Source of the DNA: Brevibacillus_F sp035644815
GTDB taxonomy: Bacteria > Bacillota > Bacilli > Brevibacillales > Brevibacillaceae
Assembly: GCA_035644815.1 (NCBI GenBank)
Contig: DASQNU010000001.1
Coordinates: forward strand, 1-28,713
Reading direction: 5' to 3'
Length of the DNA stretch: 28,713 nt
Shown here: positions 15,179-22,982 of the stretch, piece by piece
Position numbering within the stretch: the stretch's first letter is position 1
Layout: each line of letters begins with the position of its first letter
Made by a program: the position numbers and the translations under genes
The notes under the pieces: model-generated
Databases searched by the model: none
The model's input: only the letters and a program-made list of their open reading frames with translations
Told to the model about the DNA's origin: nothing

Positions 15179-16183
15179 ATGAATGCATGGCCGCAAAAGC
15201 CAATGGGAATTGGTCAAATTCTAGACCGGACGTTTAACGTGTATCGCAAACATTTTGGCAAGTTCTTTTTATTGACGCTGATCTTCTTTGCGCCCTTATA
15301 TATCGTTCAAGAAATCATGCTGAATGATATTACCTCCATGTCGATGCTCCCGGATACGAATGTGGAGCCGTTCTCCGATGAATATTTTGAGAATATGGCT
15401 GGCAACGAACCGGATTTTGACAATGTATGGGTGGCGGTACTTTTTCTGTTGCTGATTATTCCGCTTACGTTTCTCGTCAGTACCCCGATATCGACGGCAA
15501 CTTCCATCTTTATGGTGAAACGAGAGATGGATGGCCATGAAGTCAGTTTGAAGGAAGAAATCAAACGTGCTTTTTCACGTTTCTGGCCATTGGCCGGCAG
15601 TATGACCGTATATGGCTTGATAGCGATAGGCATGTTTCTGGCGATCTTTTTGATCCTGGCCATCGTGGTCGTAGTCATCGTGGCGATTAGCGCTGGTTCT
15701 TTTAGTGAACTCGCACTGGACGATTTTCTTTCGGATCCTGCCACCTTGATCATTGGCGGAGTGCTTTATTTTCTGATTTTGATGGTCATGATGCTGGTTC
15801 CCAGCTATTTTTTAATCCGGTGGGCGTTTTTCATGCCGGCTGTAGCTATGGAAACAGGAGGCATCGGGCTGTCGAAAAGCTGGGATTTGACCAAGGGCAA
15901 CTTCTGGCGGGTGTTCGGCATTTATTTCGTCATGATGCTGATGACGTCGACCTTTTTATTTGCGTTCCAGATGATTGCCATCTTTGCATTGCAAAACTCG
16001 ATTTTCGGGTTGCTTCTGCAAAATCTGCTCACCCTGCTGATCTCCCCATTAGGGCTGATCGCCTATGCCATTACGTACTTCGATCTGGTGTTGCGTAAAG
16101 AGGGGGCGGATCTGGAAGCGATGCTGCTCGGACCATCTGCATTGATCCAGCCGCAAGAGGAGCCAGAAATGAAGCATGAGTAG
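15179..16183 (+). CDS. membrane protein with glycerophosphoryl-diester-phosphodiesterase membrane domain
   Basis: This multi-pass membrane protein has 334 residues and about six helices. The opening KPMGIGQILDRTFNVYRKHF followed by a hydrophobic stretch is typical of GPDPase_memb/DUF975-type proteins; no catalytic phosphodiesterase domain is attached. A GTG at 15155 is in frame, but GTGGAGG lies eight to nine bases before ATG 15179, which is preferred. A TATAAT (15130-15135) lies upstream with a poor -35. It is the first gene of the MoxR/DUF58 cluster and overlaps the next gene by eight bases, so it is co-translated with it. Role inferred: envelope or membrane handling. Confidence 0.8.
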   Translation: MNAWPQKPMGIGQILDRTFNVYRKHFGKFFLLTLIFFAPLYIVQEIMLNDITSMSMLPDTNVEPFSDEYFENMAGNEPDFDNVWVAVLFLLLIIPLTFLVSTPISTATSIFMVKREMDGHEVSLKEEIKRAFSRFWPLAGSMTVYGLIAIGMFLAIFLILAIVVVVIVAISAGSFSELALDDFLSDPATLIIGGVLYFLILMVMMLVPSYFLIRWAFFMPAVAMETGGIGLSKSWDLTKGNFWRVFGIYFVMMLMTSTFLFAFQMIAIFALQNSIFGLLLQNLLTLLISPLGLIAYAITYFDLVLRKEGADLEAMLLGPSALIQPQEEPEMKHE

Positions 16184-16799
16184 GGAAGAGTTAGTGGAGC
16201 AGGATAAACAGGAGCTGCAAGAGATCTTAAACAGCGAAGAGTTTCGTGCTTATCAGGGTGAAGGAGAAAACGTACTGGAGAAATGGATGGATGCCTTTCT
16301 CAAATGGCTGCAGGAGCTGTTTGATTTGCCCGACATGCCAGCTAGCACAGGAAACGTGGCGACCTATCTGATCTTATTTGTGGTGCTTGCTGCCTTATTG
16401 TGGCTGATTATCTGGTTGGCGCGAAAGCTATTCCGCAATCATCAAGCGAAGCGTATGATGCTGCAGCCGGGTGAAGACTCGATTCGCTATGCAGACTATT
16501 TGCAATTGGCAAAGCAACAAGGAGAATTCGGCAATTGGAACGAAGGCATTCGCTACGCCTTTTTGGCGCTGCTCTTTTACTTGCAAGAGCGGGAATGGGT
16601 CAAGGTAGAGAAGTGGAAGACGAATTGGGAGTATCAGGATGAGTTGCGAGAGCGCAATCGTGAGTGGGTGCCGTTCTTTCAAATGCAAGCCCAACAATTT
16701 GAACGAGTATGGTATGGACGGCGAATAGCAGACGAGGCCTCCTTCCGACTCTATCTACGGGAAACGGAAAGCAGGCTGCGAGAGGAGGGAGCGCAATGA
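16176..16799 (+). CDS. DUF4129 domain membrane protein
   Basis: This is a 207-residue protein with an N-terminal soluble helix (EQDKQELQEILNSEEFRAY), one membrane helix (about 63-85) and a C-terminal DUF4129 region (about 100-205), where GNWNEGIRYAFLALLFYLQ and ERVWYGRR are characteristic. DUF4129 proteins are regularly encoded next to MoxR and DUF58 genes; function is unknown, and a link to cell-wall or transglutaminase-like proteins is only by association. The ATG overlaps the end of the previous gene by eight bases. Confidence 0.82.
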   Translation: MSREELVEQDKQELQEILNSEEFRAYQGEGENVLEKWMDAFLKWLQELFDLPDMPASTGNVATYLILFVVLAALLWLIIWLARKLFRNHQAKRMMLQPGEDSIRYADYLQLAKQQGEFGNWNEGIRYAFLALLFYLQEREWVKVEKWKTNWEYQDELRERNREWVPFFQMQAQQFERVWYGRRIADEASFRLYLRETESRLREEGAQ

Positions 16800-17923
16800 A
16801 TGGACAACGCAAATTGGTCCTTACTCTCGGTATCGCGATCCTATTGTTTCTCAGTATCGGTTATTGGGGCATCAAGCCTGAGAGAATCGATTATCCCGCT
16901 TATCTTTCGTTTTCTCCGGACCGAGACGGGATCAAGGCGTTCCGGCTCCTGCTGGAGAAGAAAGGAAAAGCGGCAAAGGAATGGCGGCAGTCATGGCGCT
17001 TTTTGCCCCAGGAGAAGGGCCAGGCGTTATTGGTCATTGAACCAGAGCGGCTGCAGCCGGGTGAGCAGGACGCCATCATGGACTGGGTCGCCAAAGGAAA
17101 CGACCTGATTCTTTTTCAACAAGATCCGCAGCTGGAGGAATGGTTCTCGACCGAATATATTGCGGTTCCCGATACGCAGTGGAGCTTCGTAGAAGTATTG
17201 GAACCTGATCATGACAGCAATGAGGAAGCTGTGGTGGAAACGAGTGCACGCCTTGTTTGGGACGATGAGAGCAACCCGCTGATTGAGGACGAATACGGGA
17301 TTCTCGCGGCTCGAAAAGAGGTAGGTGCAGGGAGCGTGACGCTCTTTTTGACACCGGAATGGCTGCAAAACGAGAACATCCTGGAGCATGACCATTTTGC
17401 ATTGATCTGGCCGTATGTACAGGACTCTTACTCGGTCATTTGGTTTGATGAGTTCCATCATGGCTACCAGCAACAGCCGGGACTATTGGCAGTCTATCCC
17501 GAATGGTTGCTGGCCATTACCGTCCAGCTCGCATTCGCATTGCTGCTCTGGATCTGGTGGAAAGGAAAACGATTCGGCCCGGTCTATACGCTGCGCGAGT
17601 GGGTGGTGCGGCGCGGAGATGAGACGATGCTCGCAACAGCCGGGTGGTATGAACGCAGGCGCTTGGCAAAGGATGCGTGTCGCCATCAAGAGCAATATTT
17701 GCGCAGGTTATTTCAGGAAAAATGGGGGCTGCCGGCCGCTGCCAGCGATCAGGAAGTGGTTCGGACAGCCATAAAACGATGGGACGACGGCGCTGCTTCG
17801 CGACTGGAAGCATTGTTGAAACGCCTGCAGGAAATTCAGACAGAAAAGCGCTATGGCGGTGCGGAGCTGATGCAAGACAGCAAATGGATGGATGAGTTCG
17901 CCGGCCGCTTGGAAAAGGAGTGA
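16796..17923 (+). CDS. DUF4350 domain membrane protein
   Basis: This 375-residue protein starts with a membrane helix (about 6-24), then has an extracytoplasmic region resembling DUF4350/GATase-like folds (DGIKAFRLLLEKKGK, ALLVIEPERLQPGEQDAIMD, VIWFDEFHHGY), a second helix (about 242-259, WLLAITVQLAFALLLWIWW) and a soluble C-terminus. The pattern of helix, external domain, helix and cytoplasmic tail is that of DUF4350 proteins in MoxR clusters. The start overlaps the preceding stop (ATGA) and has a very strong AGAGGAGGGAG site. It lies seven bases before the ATPase gene, whose partner it likely is. Confidence 0.82.
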   Translation: MNGQRKLVLTLGIAILLFLSIGYWGIKPERIDYPAYLSFSPDRDGIKAFRLLLEKKGKAAKEWRQSWRFLPQEKGQALLVIEPERLQPGEQDAIMDWVAKGNDLILFQQDPQLEEWFSTEYIAVPDTQWSFVEVLEPDHDSNEEAVVETSARLVWDDESNPLIEDEYGILAARKEVGAGSVTLFLTPEWLQNENILEHDHFALIWPYVQDSYSVIWFDEFHHGYQQQPGLLAVYPEWLLAITVQLAFALLLWIWWKGKRFGPVYTLREWVVRRGDETMLATAGWYERRRLAKDACRHQEQYLRRLFQEKWGLPAAASDQEVVRTAIKRWDDGAASRLEALLKRLQEIQTEKRYGGAELMQDSKWMDEFAGRLEKE

Positions 17924-17930
17924 ACAAACA

Positions 17931-18851
17931 ATGGAACGATTGCTGCAAGAGATGGAACAAACCATTTTGGGACAAGAACGAAATATTCGCTACCTGCTCA
18001 CGGCACTCTTGGCGGGGGGGCATGTACTGTTGGAAGGTGTGCCGGGTGTCGGAAAAACAAAGCTCGTCCGTACGATGGCGGCACTGATGGATGGACAGTA
18101 TCGACGGATTCAGTTTACGCCTGATCTAATGCCGAGCGATATTACAGGAAATGTAGTCTTTAACATGAAGGAACATGAGTTTGAAACCATTAAGGGCCCT
18201 GTGTTTACCAATCTGTTGCTCGCAGACGAAATCAACAGGACTCCTCCGCGGACACAGGCCGCCCTTTTGGAAGCTATGGAAGAGCGGCAGGTGACCATTC
18301 ATGATCGTACCTATGCCTTGCCTGATCCGTTTTTTGTGATCGCGACACAGAACCCAGTTGAATATGAGGGGACTTATCCGCTGCCTGAAGCGCAGCTGGA
18401 CCGATTTTTATTCAAGCTGCAGCTGTCTTATCCATCCCATGAGCATGAGGTGCAGGTGTTGAAGGCACATGTTCCGTTTTTTGCGGAAGATGCCCAAGCA
18501 CAGGCTGCAGTGATCACGCTGGAAGAATTGCAGGAAAAGCGGAAACAACTTGCAGAAGTAGTCGTAGAAGATACGATCTTGGACTACATCACGACTCTGA
18601 TTCGCAAAACGAGAGAAACAAAGCGACTGCAGCTGGGGGCGAGCACCCGTGCAGGCATTGCGATCCTGATGGCAAGCAAGGCATGGGCGCTTTTGGATGG
18701 CCGACAATACGTGACGCCGGATGATGTAAAAGCGGTGGCTGTTCCAGCATTGCGTCATCGCCTGTTAGTCTCCCCGCAGGTGGAATTGGAGGGAGGAACC
18801 AGTGACCAGATCATCCAAGAAACGCTCGCCGCTATTCCTGTTCCTCGCTAA
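17931..18851 (+). CDS. MoxR family AAA+ ATPase
   Basis: This 306-residue cytoplasmic AAA+ ATPase is thought to act as a chaperone that readies partner proteins, often those with von Willebrand A-like folds. Walker A is GVPGVGKTK (36-44), Walker B LLLADEINR (95-103), sensor 1 ATQNPVEYEGTYPLPEAQLD, and the C-terminal lid contains LGASTRAGIAIL and the R-finger-like block. Length is typical (about 300-320). The ATG at 17931 is preferred to an upstream in-frame start because AAGGAG sits before it. It overlaps the DUF58 gene, the usual partner, by 50 bases. Confidence 0.93.
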   Translation: MERLLQEMEQTILGQERNIRYLLTALLAGGHVLLEGVPGVGKTKLVRTMAALMDGQYRRIQFTPDLMPSDITGNVVFNMKEHEFETIKGPVFTNLLLADEINRTPPRTQAALLEAMEERQVTIHDRTYALPDPFFVIATQNPVEYEGTYPLPEAQLDRFLFKLQLSYPSHEHEVQVLKAHVPFFAEDAQAQAAVITLEELQEKRKQLAEVVVEDTILDYITTLIRKTRETKRLQLGASTRAGIAILMASKAWALLDGRQYVTPDDVKAVAVPALRHRLLVSPQVELEGGTSDQIIQETLAAIPVPR

Positions 18852-20172
18852 GCATTTGCTCCGTCACTTCATCCTGCCGACGAAGAAAATGATTGCACTC
18901 GCCCTTGGCGGCGGAATCGTTGTAGGCATTGGGTATGTGCTAGGTGTGGGTTCGTACTTGCTCTGGATCACAAATGGCGTGCTTCTGCTGCTAAGTCTGC
19001 TTGATTGGCTGACGATACCAAAACGCAGGGAGATTCAGGTCAACCGAACCTTGCCGGATGAAGTGGATATCGGGCAACCGGTGGAAATCAGGATTGATGT
19101 GCAAAATGCAAGCGGTCAAACGGTGTTGGTCCGTATCATGGATGATTTGCCACTGGTGTTTGCGCCCATCGAACCGCTGGTGTCACGCGTAGAGGGCAAG
19201 CAGGAAAAGCTGACGTACCAGACGGTCGGGCAGGAGCGTGGCAAGTATCTCTTTTCGTCACTGTATGTGCGATTCAGCGGTTGGCTAGGACTATGGGAAA
19301 AGCAAATGATCATCCCGCAGGAGCAGTCCATCAAAGTCTTGCCGGATCTATCTGCCGTGCGAGGGTATCTTGCCTCGATGCAGGAAAGTCTGGTGCTGGA
19401 TGGTCAACGGATCTACAAGCGGCAGACCTCTGGTACAGAGTTTCATGCGATTCGAGAATATGTCATGGATGATGATCCGCGCAAAGTGAACTGGTCGGCG
19501 ACGGCGCGGACAGGCAAGCTGATGACCAATCTGTATCGACCCGAGCGCGGAAAGATTGTCACGATCTTGCTGGATTGTGGACGGATGATGGGGGTCGAGC
19601 TGGATTCACGGGTGAAGCTCGATCGGTCATTGGAAGCAGCTCTGACTTTGGCTGCTGTCGCACTGCGTCAGGGAGATCAGGTGGCGGTGCTTGCTTATTC
19701 GAGTGAGATCAAGGCCTATATCCCGCCGAACAGGGGCATTGCGCATCTCCATACCATTATTGAAACGGTATACGATTTACGCAGTGATTTTGTCGAGTCG
19801 AATCATGCCATTGCGTTATCTTATTTGCATCGTCATTTGAAAAAACGAAGCATGCTGGTGCTGTTTTCCGATATGGAAAGCTATCTTCTGGAGGATCAAT
19901 TGCAGGCGTATCTACTCCGATTGCGCAGAAGCCATGCGCTATTGCTCCTTTCATTGCAAGATCCATTGCTGTTTGCGTGGAGCCGGATTCCGCTGCAAAC
20001 CAAAAAAGACGCCTATATCAAAAGCATGGCCCGCAAGTTTTTGCACGAACGCAGCCACTATAAACAAAAAATGATCGCCCAGGGCATCCAGGTGTTGGAC
20101 GTTCCGGCCGATCAGTTGGCATTGTCGGTAGTAAACAGTTATTTGGAGCTGAAATCCAGAGAGGTACTCTGA
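18802..20172 (+). CDS. DUF58 domain protein (vWA-like, MoxR partner)
   Basis: This 456-residue protein starts with GTG and has the site GGAGGGAGG inside the end of the moxR-like gene. The first 70 residues hold two hydrophobic helices; a beta-rich external region follows, then the DUF58 signature GTEFHAIREYVMDDDPRKVN (about 213-232) with WSATAR, and a von Willebrand A-like fold (ILLDCGRMM, LVLFSDMES). Proteins of this type depend on MoxR ATPases in better-studied clusters. It closes the plus-strand run and overlaps by 34 bases the end of the spoIIM-like gene on the other strand. Confidence 0.9.
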   Translation: MTRSSKKRSPLFLFLAKHLLRHFILPTKKMIALALGGGIVVGIGYVLGVGSYLLWITNGVLLLLSLLDWLTIPKRREIQVNRTLPDEVDIGQPVEIRIDVQNASGQTVLVRIMDDLPLVFAPIEPLVSRVEGKQEKLTYQTVGQERGKYLFSSLYVRFSGWLGLWEKQMIIPQEQSIKVLPDLSAVRGYLASMQESLVLDGQRIYKRQTSGTEFHAIREYVMDDDPRKVNWSATARTGKLMTNLYRPERGKIVTILLDCGRMMGVELDSRVKLDRSLEAALTLAAVALRQGDQVAVLAYSSEIKAYIPPNRGIAHLHTIIETVYDLRSDFVESNHAIALSYLHRHLKKRSMLVLFSDMESYLLEDQLQAYLLRLRRSHALLLLSLQDPLLFAWSRIPLQTKKDAYIKSMARKFLHERSHYKQKMIAQGIQVLDVPADQLALSVVNSYLELKSREVL

Positions 20173-21119
20173 GGCTTGCGCAGCGTGCCGTATAAATAGG
20201 CAGCTAATAAGAGCAGCAGAGTAAGCACGGCAAAAAGGTATTTCACTTCCAGGGAGAGTGAAGAAGGAGTCACATACCCCTCGATCACTCCTGCAATGAC
20301 AAACAAGGGCAGTGTGCCTAGCAAGAGTTGGGCAGATTCCTTTGCCGCCTGCAGTAGCTGGTATTTGCGGGAGAATCTGCCGGGTACCAGCATCCGATAT
20401 CCCATATACAAGCCAGCACCTCCTGCGATGAAGATCGCCGTCAATTCAATGATGCCGTGTGGCAGAATAAACGCCCAAAATTCATAGGTTTTGCCAGCTT
20501 GCAGGAATAAGGCAGCCAGTGCGCCGATGATCAAGCCGTTATAAAGCAGCAAGTAGATGGTGAAAAGCCCAAATGTGATGCCGCTGACAAAGGCTAGTAT
20601 GGCGACTTGCATATTGTTGACCATGATCGTAGTGGAAATGACAGGGCTGTTGATTTGATCGTGCCCTTCCCCAAGTCGGTGGGGATCGACATTCTCCGCA
20701 ATTTCAGCAGGGAGGATGGCATATACATTCAAAGGATCCGAAAATACGGAGGCAAACCCGAATACTCCTCCGAGCAGGAACAGGAGCGTAGCGATGCCAA
20801 TAAATCCAAGCCTAGCTTCGATCAAGCGGATAAAAAAAGTTTGGAAAAACTGCCACAGGCGGTTCGGGCTGGAGTAGGCCTGTTTGAATGTAACATTATG
20901 AGCTTGTACCGTAAGCTGATTCAAATACAGGGTGGTTTCATCCTGTGGATAATACGTACGCATAAAGGCAAGATGGGACGAGACTTTTTTATATAGCACG
21001 GTCATTTGATCGATCTCTTCAGCGGTTACGCGATTGGGCTGCTTGTGAAATCGTTCTAGCAATCGCTCGAGCTGTGCCCAAGTCGCTCGATTTTCTTTGA
21101 GAAATAGGGTAATTTCCAT
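20139..21119 (-). CDS. SpoIIM / DUF95 family membrane protein
   Basis: This 326-residue protein has an N-terminal cytoplasmic region (about 1-95) and about six membrane helices. SpoIIM-like marks are ARLGFIGIATLLFLLGGVFG, the NNMQVAILAFVSGITFGL segment and FILPHGIIELTAIFIAGGAG. Length exceeds the 215-residue sporulation protein SpoIIM and fits the wider DUF95 group found next to MoxR, DUF58 and RDD genes; it is probably not the sporulation SpoIIM itself. A GAAAGGAGT site precedes the ATG. It is convergent with DUF58 (34-base overlap) and divergent from the RDD gene. Confidence 0.87.
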   Translation of the reverse strand: MEITLFLKENRATWAQLERLLERFHKQPNRVTAEEIDQMTVLYKKVSSHLAFMRTYYPQDETTLYLNQLTVQAHNVTFKQAYSSPNRLWQFFQTFFIRLIEARLGFIGIATLLFLLGGVFGFASVFSDPLNVYAILPAEIAENVDPHRLGEGHDQINSPVISTTIMVNNMQVAILAFVSGITFGLFTIYLLLYNGLIIGALAALFLQAGKTYEFWAFILPHGIIELTAIFIAGGAGLYMGYRMLVPGRFSRKYQLLQAAKESAQLLLGTLPLFVIAGVIEGYVTPSSLSLEVKYLFAVLTLLLLLAAYLYGTLRKPQSTSLDFSSK

Positions 21120-21170
21120 GTCAGGACTCCTTTCGACACTGCGAAATCCAACGAAATAGGGTGGATAATA

Positions 21171-21974
21171 ATGAACGAACGTCTTGATCGGCTTGCCTCA
21201 GTACTTACACCTGAGCAAGTACGGTTGCAATTTCAGACGGCCGGCGTAGGGAGCAGGGCGGCAGCCTATCTGGTTGACGTGACACTCCTCACATTGGTTA
21301 ATGTTACTTTATTTATTCTGGCAAGTATAGTAGTTAGTGGAAATGCAGATGGGTTCTTGGAGGAACCAAGCGGCTATGCGTTTGCCATCGTGTTGCTCGG
21401 TCTATTTCTGCTCAATACCGGATATTTCACGCTAATGGAATATTTTAATGGAGGACAGACGTTTGGAAAGCGGCTCATGGGATTGCGCGTGATCCGCGAG
21501 AATGGGCAATCCGTGACGTTTCTGGCAGTCTTGATCCGCAATCTGTTTCGGATCATCGATAATTTTCCGTTTGCCTATCTGCTGGGTTCACTCGTCAGTT
21601 TTTTCCATCCACAGGATAAAAGGATTGGTGACTTGGTAGCGGGGACGCTTGTCGTACGTGAAGGGAAAAGCCGAGTAAGCGCAGGAAACAAGCGGCTCGT
21701 CAAAGAGTGGGACAGGTGGAAGACAGACCGTGTCAGCGTAAACCTGGATCAAGAAGCCAAAGACAGAATGGACCACAAGGATTGGCTGATGCTCTCTGCC
21801 TTCCTCGAGCGGCTTCCCCATCTATCGGAAGAGAAAAAAAGGCAGCTGGGTTTTCAGATGGCCGTTCATTTCTATGAGAAGGGGATAGGCGATAACAGAA
21901 CCGTTGCCGAGACGAAATCAATCCCGTTTTTGCTCGCCGTTTACGAGCAAGTCAAGGATGATTGGCGTGTATAA
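21171..21974 (+). CDS. RDD family membrane protein
   Basis: This 267-residue protein has the RDD core in residues about 20-165: GSRAAAYLVDVTLL, FNGGQTFGKRLMGLRVI, IRNLFRIIDNFPFAYLLG and HPQDKRIGDLVAGTLVV, with two to three membrane helices. The C-terminal 100 residues are soluble and charged, with no recognised fold. RDD proteins sit in clusters with SpoIIM and MoxR/DUF58 genes; transport of small ions has been suggested for some, not shown here. An AGGGTGG site precedes the ATG by six bases. A hairpin terminator follows at 21991. Confidence 0.87.
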   Translation: MNERLDRLASVLTPEQVRLQFQTAGVGSRAAAYLVDVTLLTLVNVTLFILASIVVSGNADGFLEEPSGYAFAIVLLGLFLLNTGYFTLMEYFNGGQTFGKRLMGLRVIRENGQSVTFLAVLIRNLFRIIDNFPFAYLLGSLVSFFHPQDKRIGDLVAGTLVVREGKSRVSAGNKRLVKEWDRWKTDRVSVNLDQEAKDRMDHKDWLMLSAFLERLPHLSEEKKRQLGFQMAVHFYEKGIGDNRTVAETKSIPFLLAVYEQVKDDWRV

Positions 21975-21990
21975 TCTAACGTTGCTAAAA

Positions 21991-22020
21991 GAAAACACCC
22001 CGAAAAATTGGGGTGTTTTC
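21991..22020. terminator. bidirectional intrinsic terminator
   Basis: A perfect 11-bp stem (GAAAACACCCC/GGGGTGTTTTC, loop of 8) lies between the convergent RDD gene and the 44-residue gene. Confidence 0.9.
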
Positions 22021-22024
22021 TGCG

Positions 22025-22159
22025 TTATTTCATCCGCGTATATTCAGATATCTGTCCGAAGACTTCGATTAATCCCAACAGACCTTCCGCAGTTTGAAAT
22101 GCGAAAATAGGCAAGGCGACGACAAAAATCAAACTTTCTCCGATCCATTTGCTAATCAT
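22025..22159 (-). CDS. 44-residue single-helix small protein
   Basis: This short minus-strand frame has ATG at 22159 and TAA at 22025-22027. The product has a hydrophobic segment (LIFVVALPIFAF) followed by an amphipathic stretch (EGLLGLIEVFGQISEY). The start is well supported by AGGGAGGAA, eight bases upstream, and a terminator lies right after the stop. It lies 48 bases after the 91-residue gene, so the two may share a transcript. No family is recognised; it may be a small membrane-associated peptide. Confidence 0.6.
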   Translation of the reverse strand: MISKWIGESLIFVVALPIFAFQTAEGLLGLIEVFGQISEYTRMK

Positions 22160-22207
22160 TCAAAATTCCTCCCTTTATCTGATCGCTCCTATGATTACGG
22201 CAATTTC

Positions 22208-22483
22208 TCAGAAGGCAGGGAGAAAATTCTCATCATCGTCCTTGCGATTTGCTTGTTTCATTCTAGTGAGTCGAAAAGCAAGGTTGCACAAGATCCCAAC
22301 CGGATACGACTCCACTTTGATAGGAGCAGGCTGATCATCCCTTCGCCGTAATGGCGCTGCATTCACCGCGGAAAGAATGGAAAGCGTGCGCTGTCGGGTG
22401 AAGAGCAATGTGGCTGTCATGCCTGAAAGCAGATAGAGCACCGGGTAGTAGCTGTCATATAAAAGCTCGAGGATTTCAAACAT
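22208..22483 (-). CDS. 91-residue hypothetical protein with one membrane helix
   Basis: This unrecognised protein starts with ATG after GAAAGGGGGT. The N-terminus has a hydrophobic helix (PVLYLLSGMTATLLF, about 14-28), then a basic region with RRRDDQPAP and a charged tail rich in Lys, Arg and Asp. It could be a small membrane protein with a cytoplasmic tail. The neighbouring 44-residue gene follows on the same strand. The start is well supported; the function is unknown. Confidence 0.55.
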   Translation of the reverse strand: MFEILELLYDSYYPVLYLLSGMTATLLFTRQRTLSILSAVNAAPLRRRDDQPAPIKVESYPVGILCNLAFRLTRMKQANRKDDDENFLPAF

Positions 22484-22652
22484 TTTTCAACTACCCCCTT
22501 TCCCGCATCGATTGCTTGTATGTTGAATCATAGCGCTGGATAAGCAAGAAAGTCAACAGGTATGTATAGTAATTTGTCCCATTGTTTTCTTGGCTAAAAC
22601 CGGAAAGTCCTGCTCATACTAAGCGCGATTGGTAAAAGGAGGAGGCAGAGTC

Positions 22653-22823
22653 ATGAGTGGGTATCTGCAAGGTGGGGACGGAATGGAGTACGATGATGGT
22701 ACAGCCTGGGAAGGATTGGCCATCACGCAGGAGCAACTGAATCATGTGTATATGGCTGGCACGATGGATGATCGCTTGAACTTGCCTGCGATTTCATCCG
22801 AATTGAAAGAAAGTTCCTCATGA
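22653..22823 (+). CDS. DUF4025 (YozQ-like) small protein, 56 residues
   Basis: This small acidic protein contains GLAITQEQLNHVYMAGT, which aligns without gaps with GLAVTHEQVSDDYMEGT of the protein at 4059-4313, the conserved core of DUF4025. It is shorter than the other copy and otherwise unlike it, so the two are old paralogues. An AAAGGAGGAGG site precedes the ATG at 22653; the in-frame start at 22629 lacks one. It appears monocistronic with a strong terminator. Function unknown. Confidence 0.75.
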   Translation: MSGYLQGGDGMEYDDGTAWEGLAITQEQLNHVYMAGTMDDRLNLPAISSELKESSS

Positions 22824-22843
22824 TGTAAGAACAGGCAACTGTA

Positions 22844-22883
22844 GAAAAAACCTCTCCATCATTTGCGGTGGAGAGGTTTTTTC
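22844..22883 (+). terminator. intrinsic terminator after the DUF4025 gene
   Basis: A 14-bp stem (AAAAAACCTCTCCA/TGGAGAGGTTTTTT) with a loop of about 10 bases and a T run on either strand. Confidence 0.9.
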
Positions 22884-22899
22884 TGCAAAAAATTTTTTA

Positions 22900-22928
22900 T
22901 TGACTGAACCATTTTATTTCCGCAAAAT
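22900..22928 (+). promoter_or_regulatory. probable promoter of the aminopeptidase gene
   Basis: TTGACT (5 of 6), 17-base spacer, CAAAAT (4 of 6), about 55 bases before the ATG. Confidence 0.45.
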
Positions 22929-22982
22929 GGAAGGTACCGTAGCCTAGTTCTTGCTAAAAAAACGTCAGAGGAGTGTTTTCAT

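Noticed and set aside
21132..21138. Exact Spo0A box (TGTCGAA, minus strand) before the spoIIM-like gene
   Set aside because: A single heptamer is expected by chance a few times in a window of this size, and it abuts the ribosome site of the gene.
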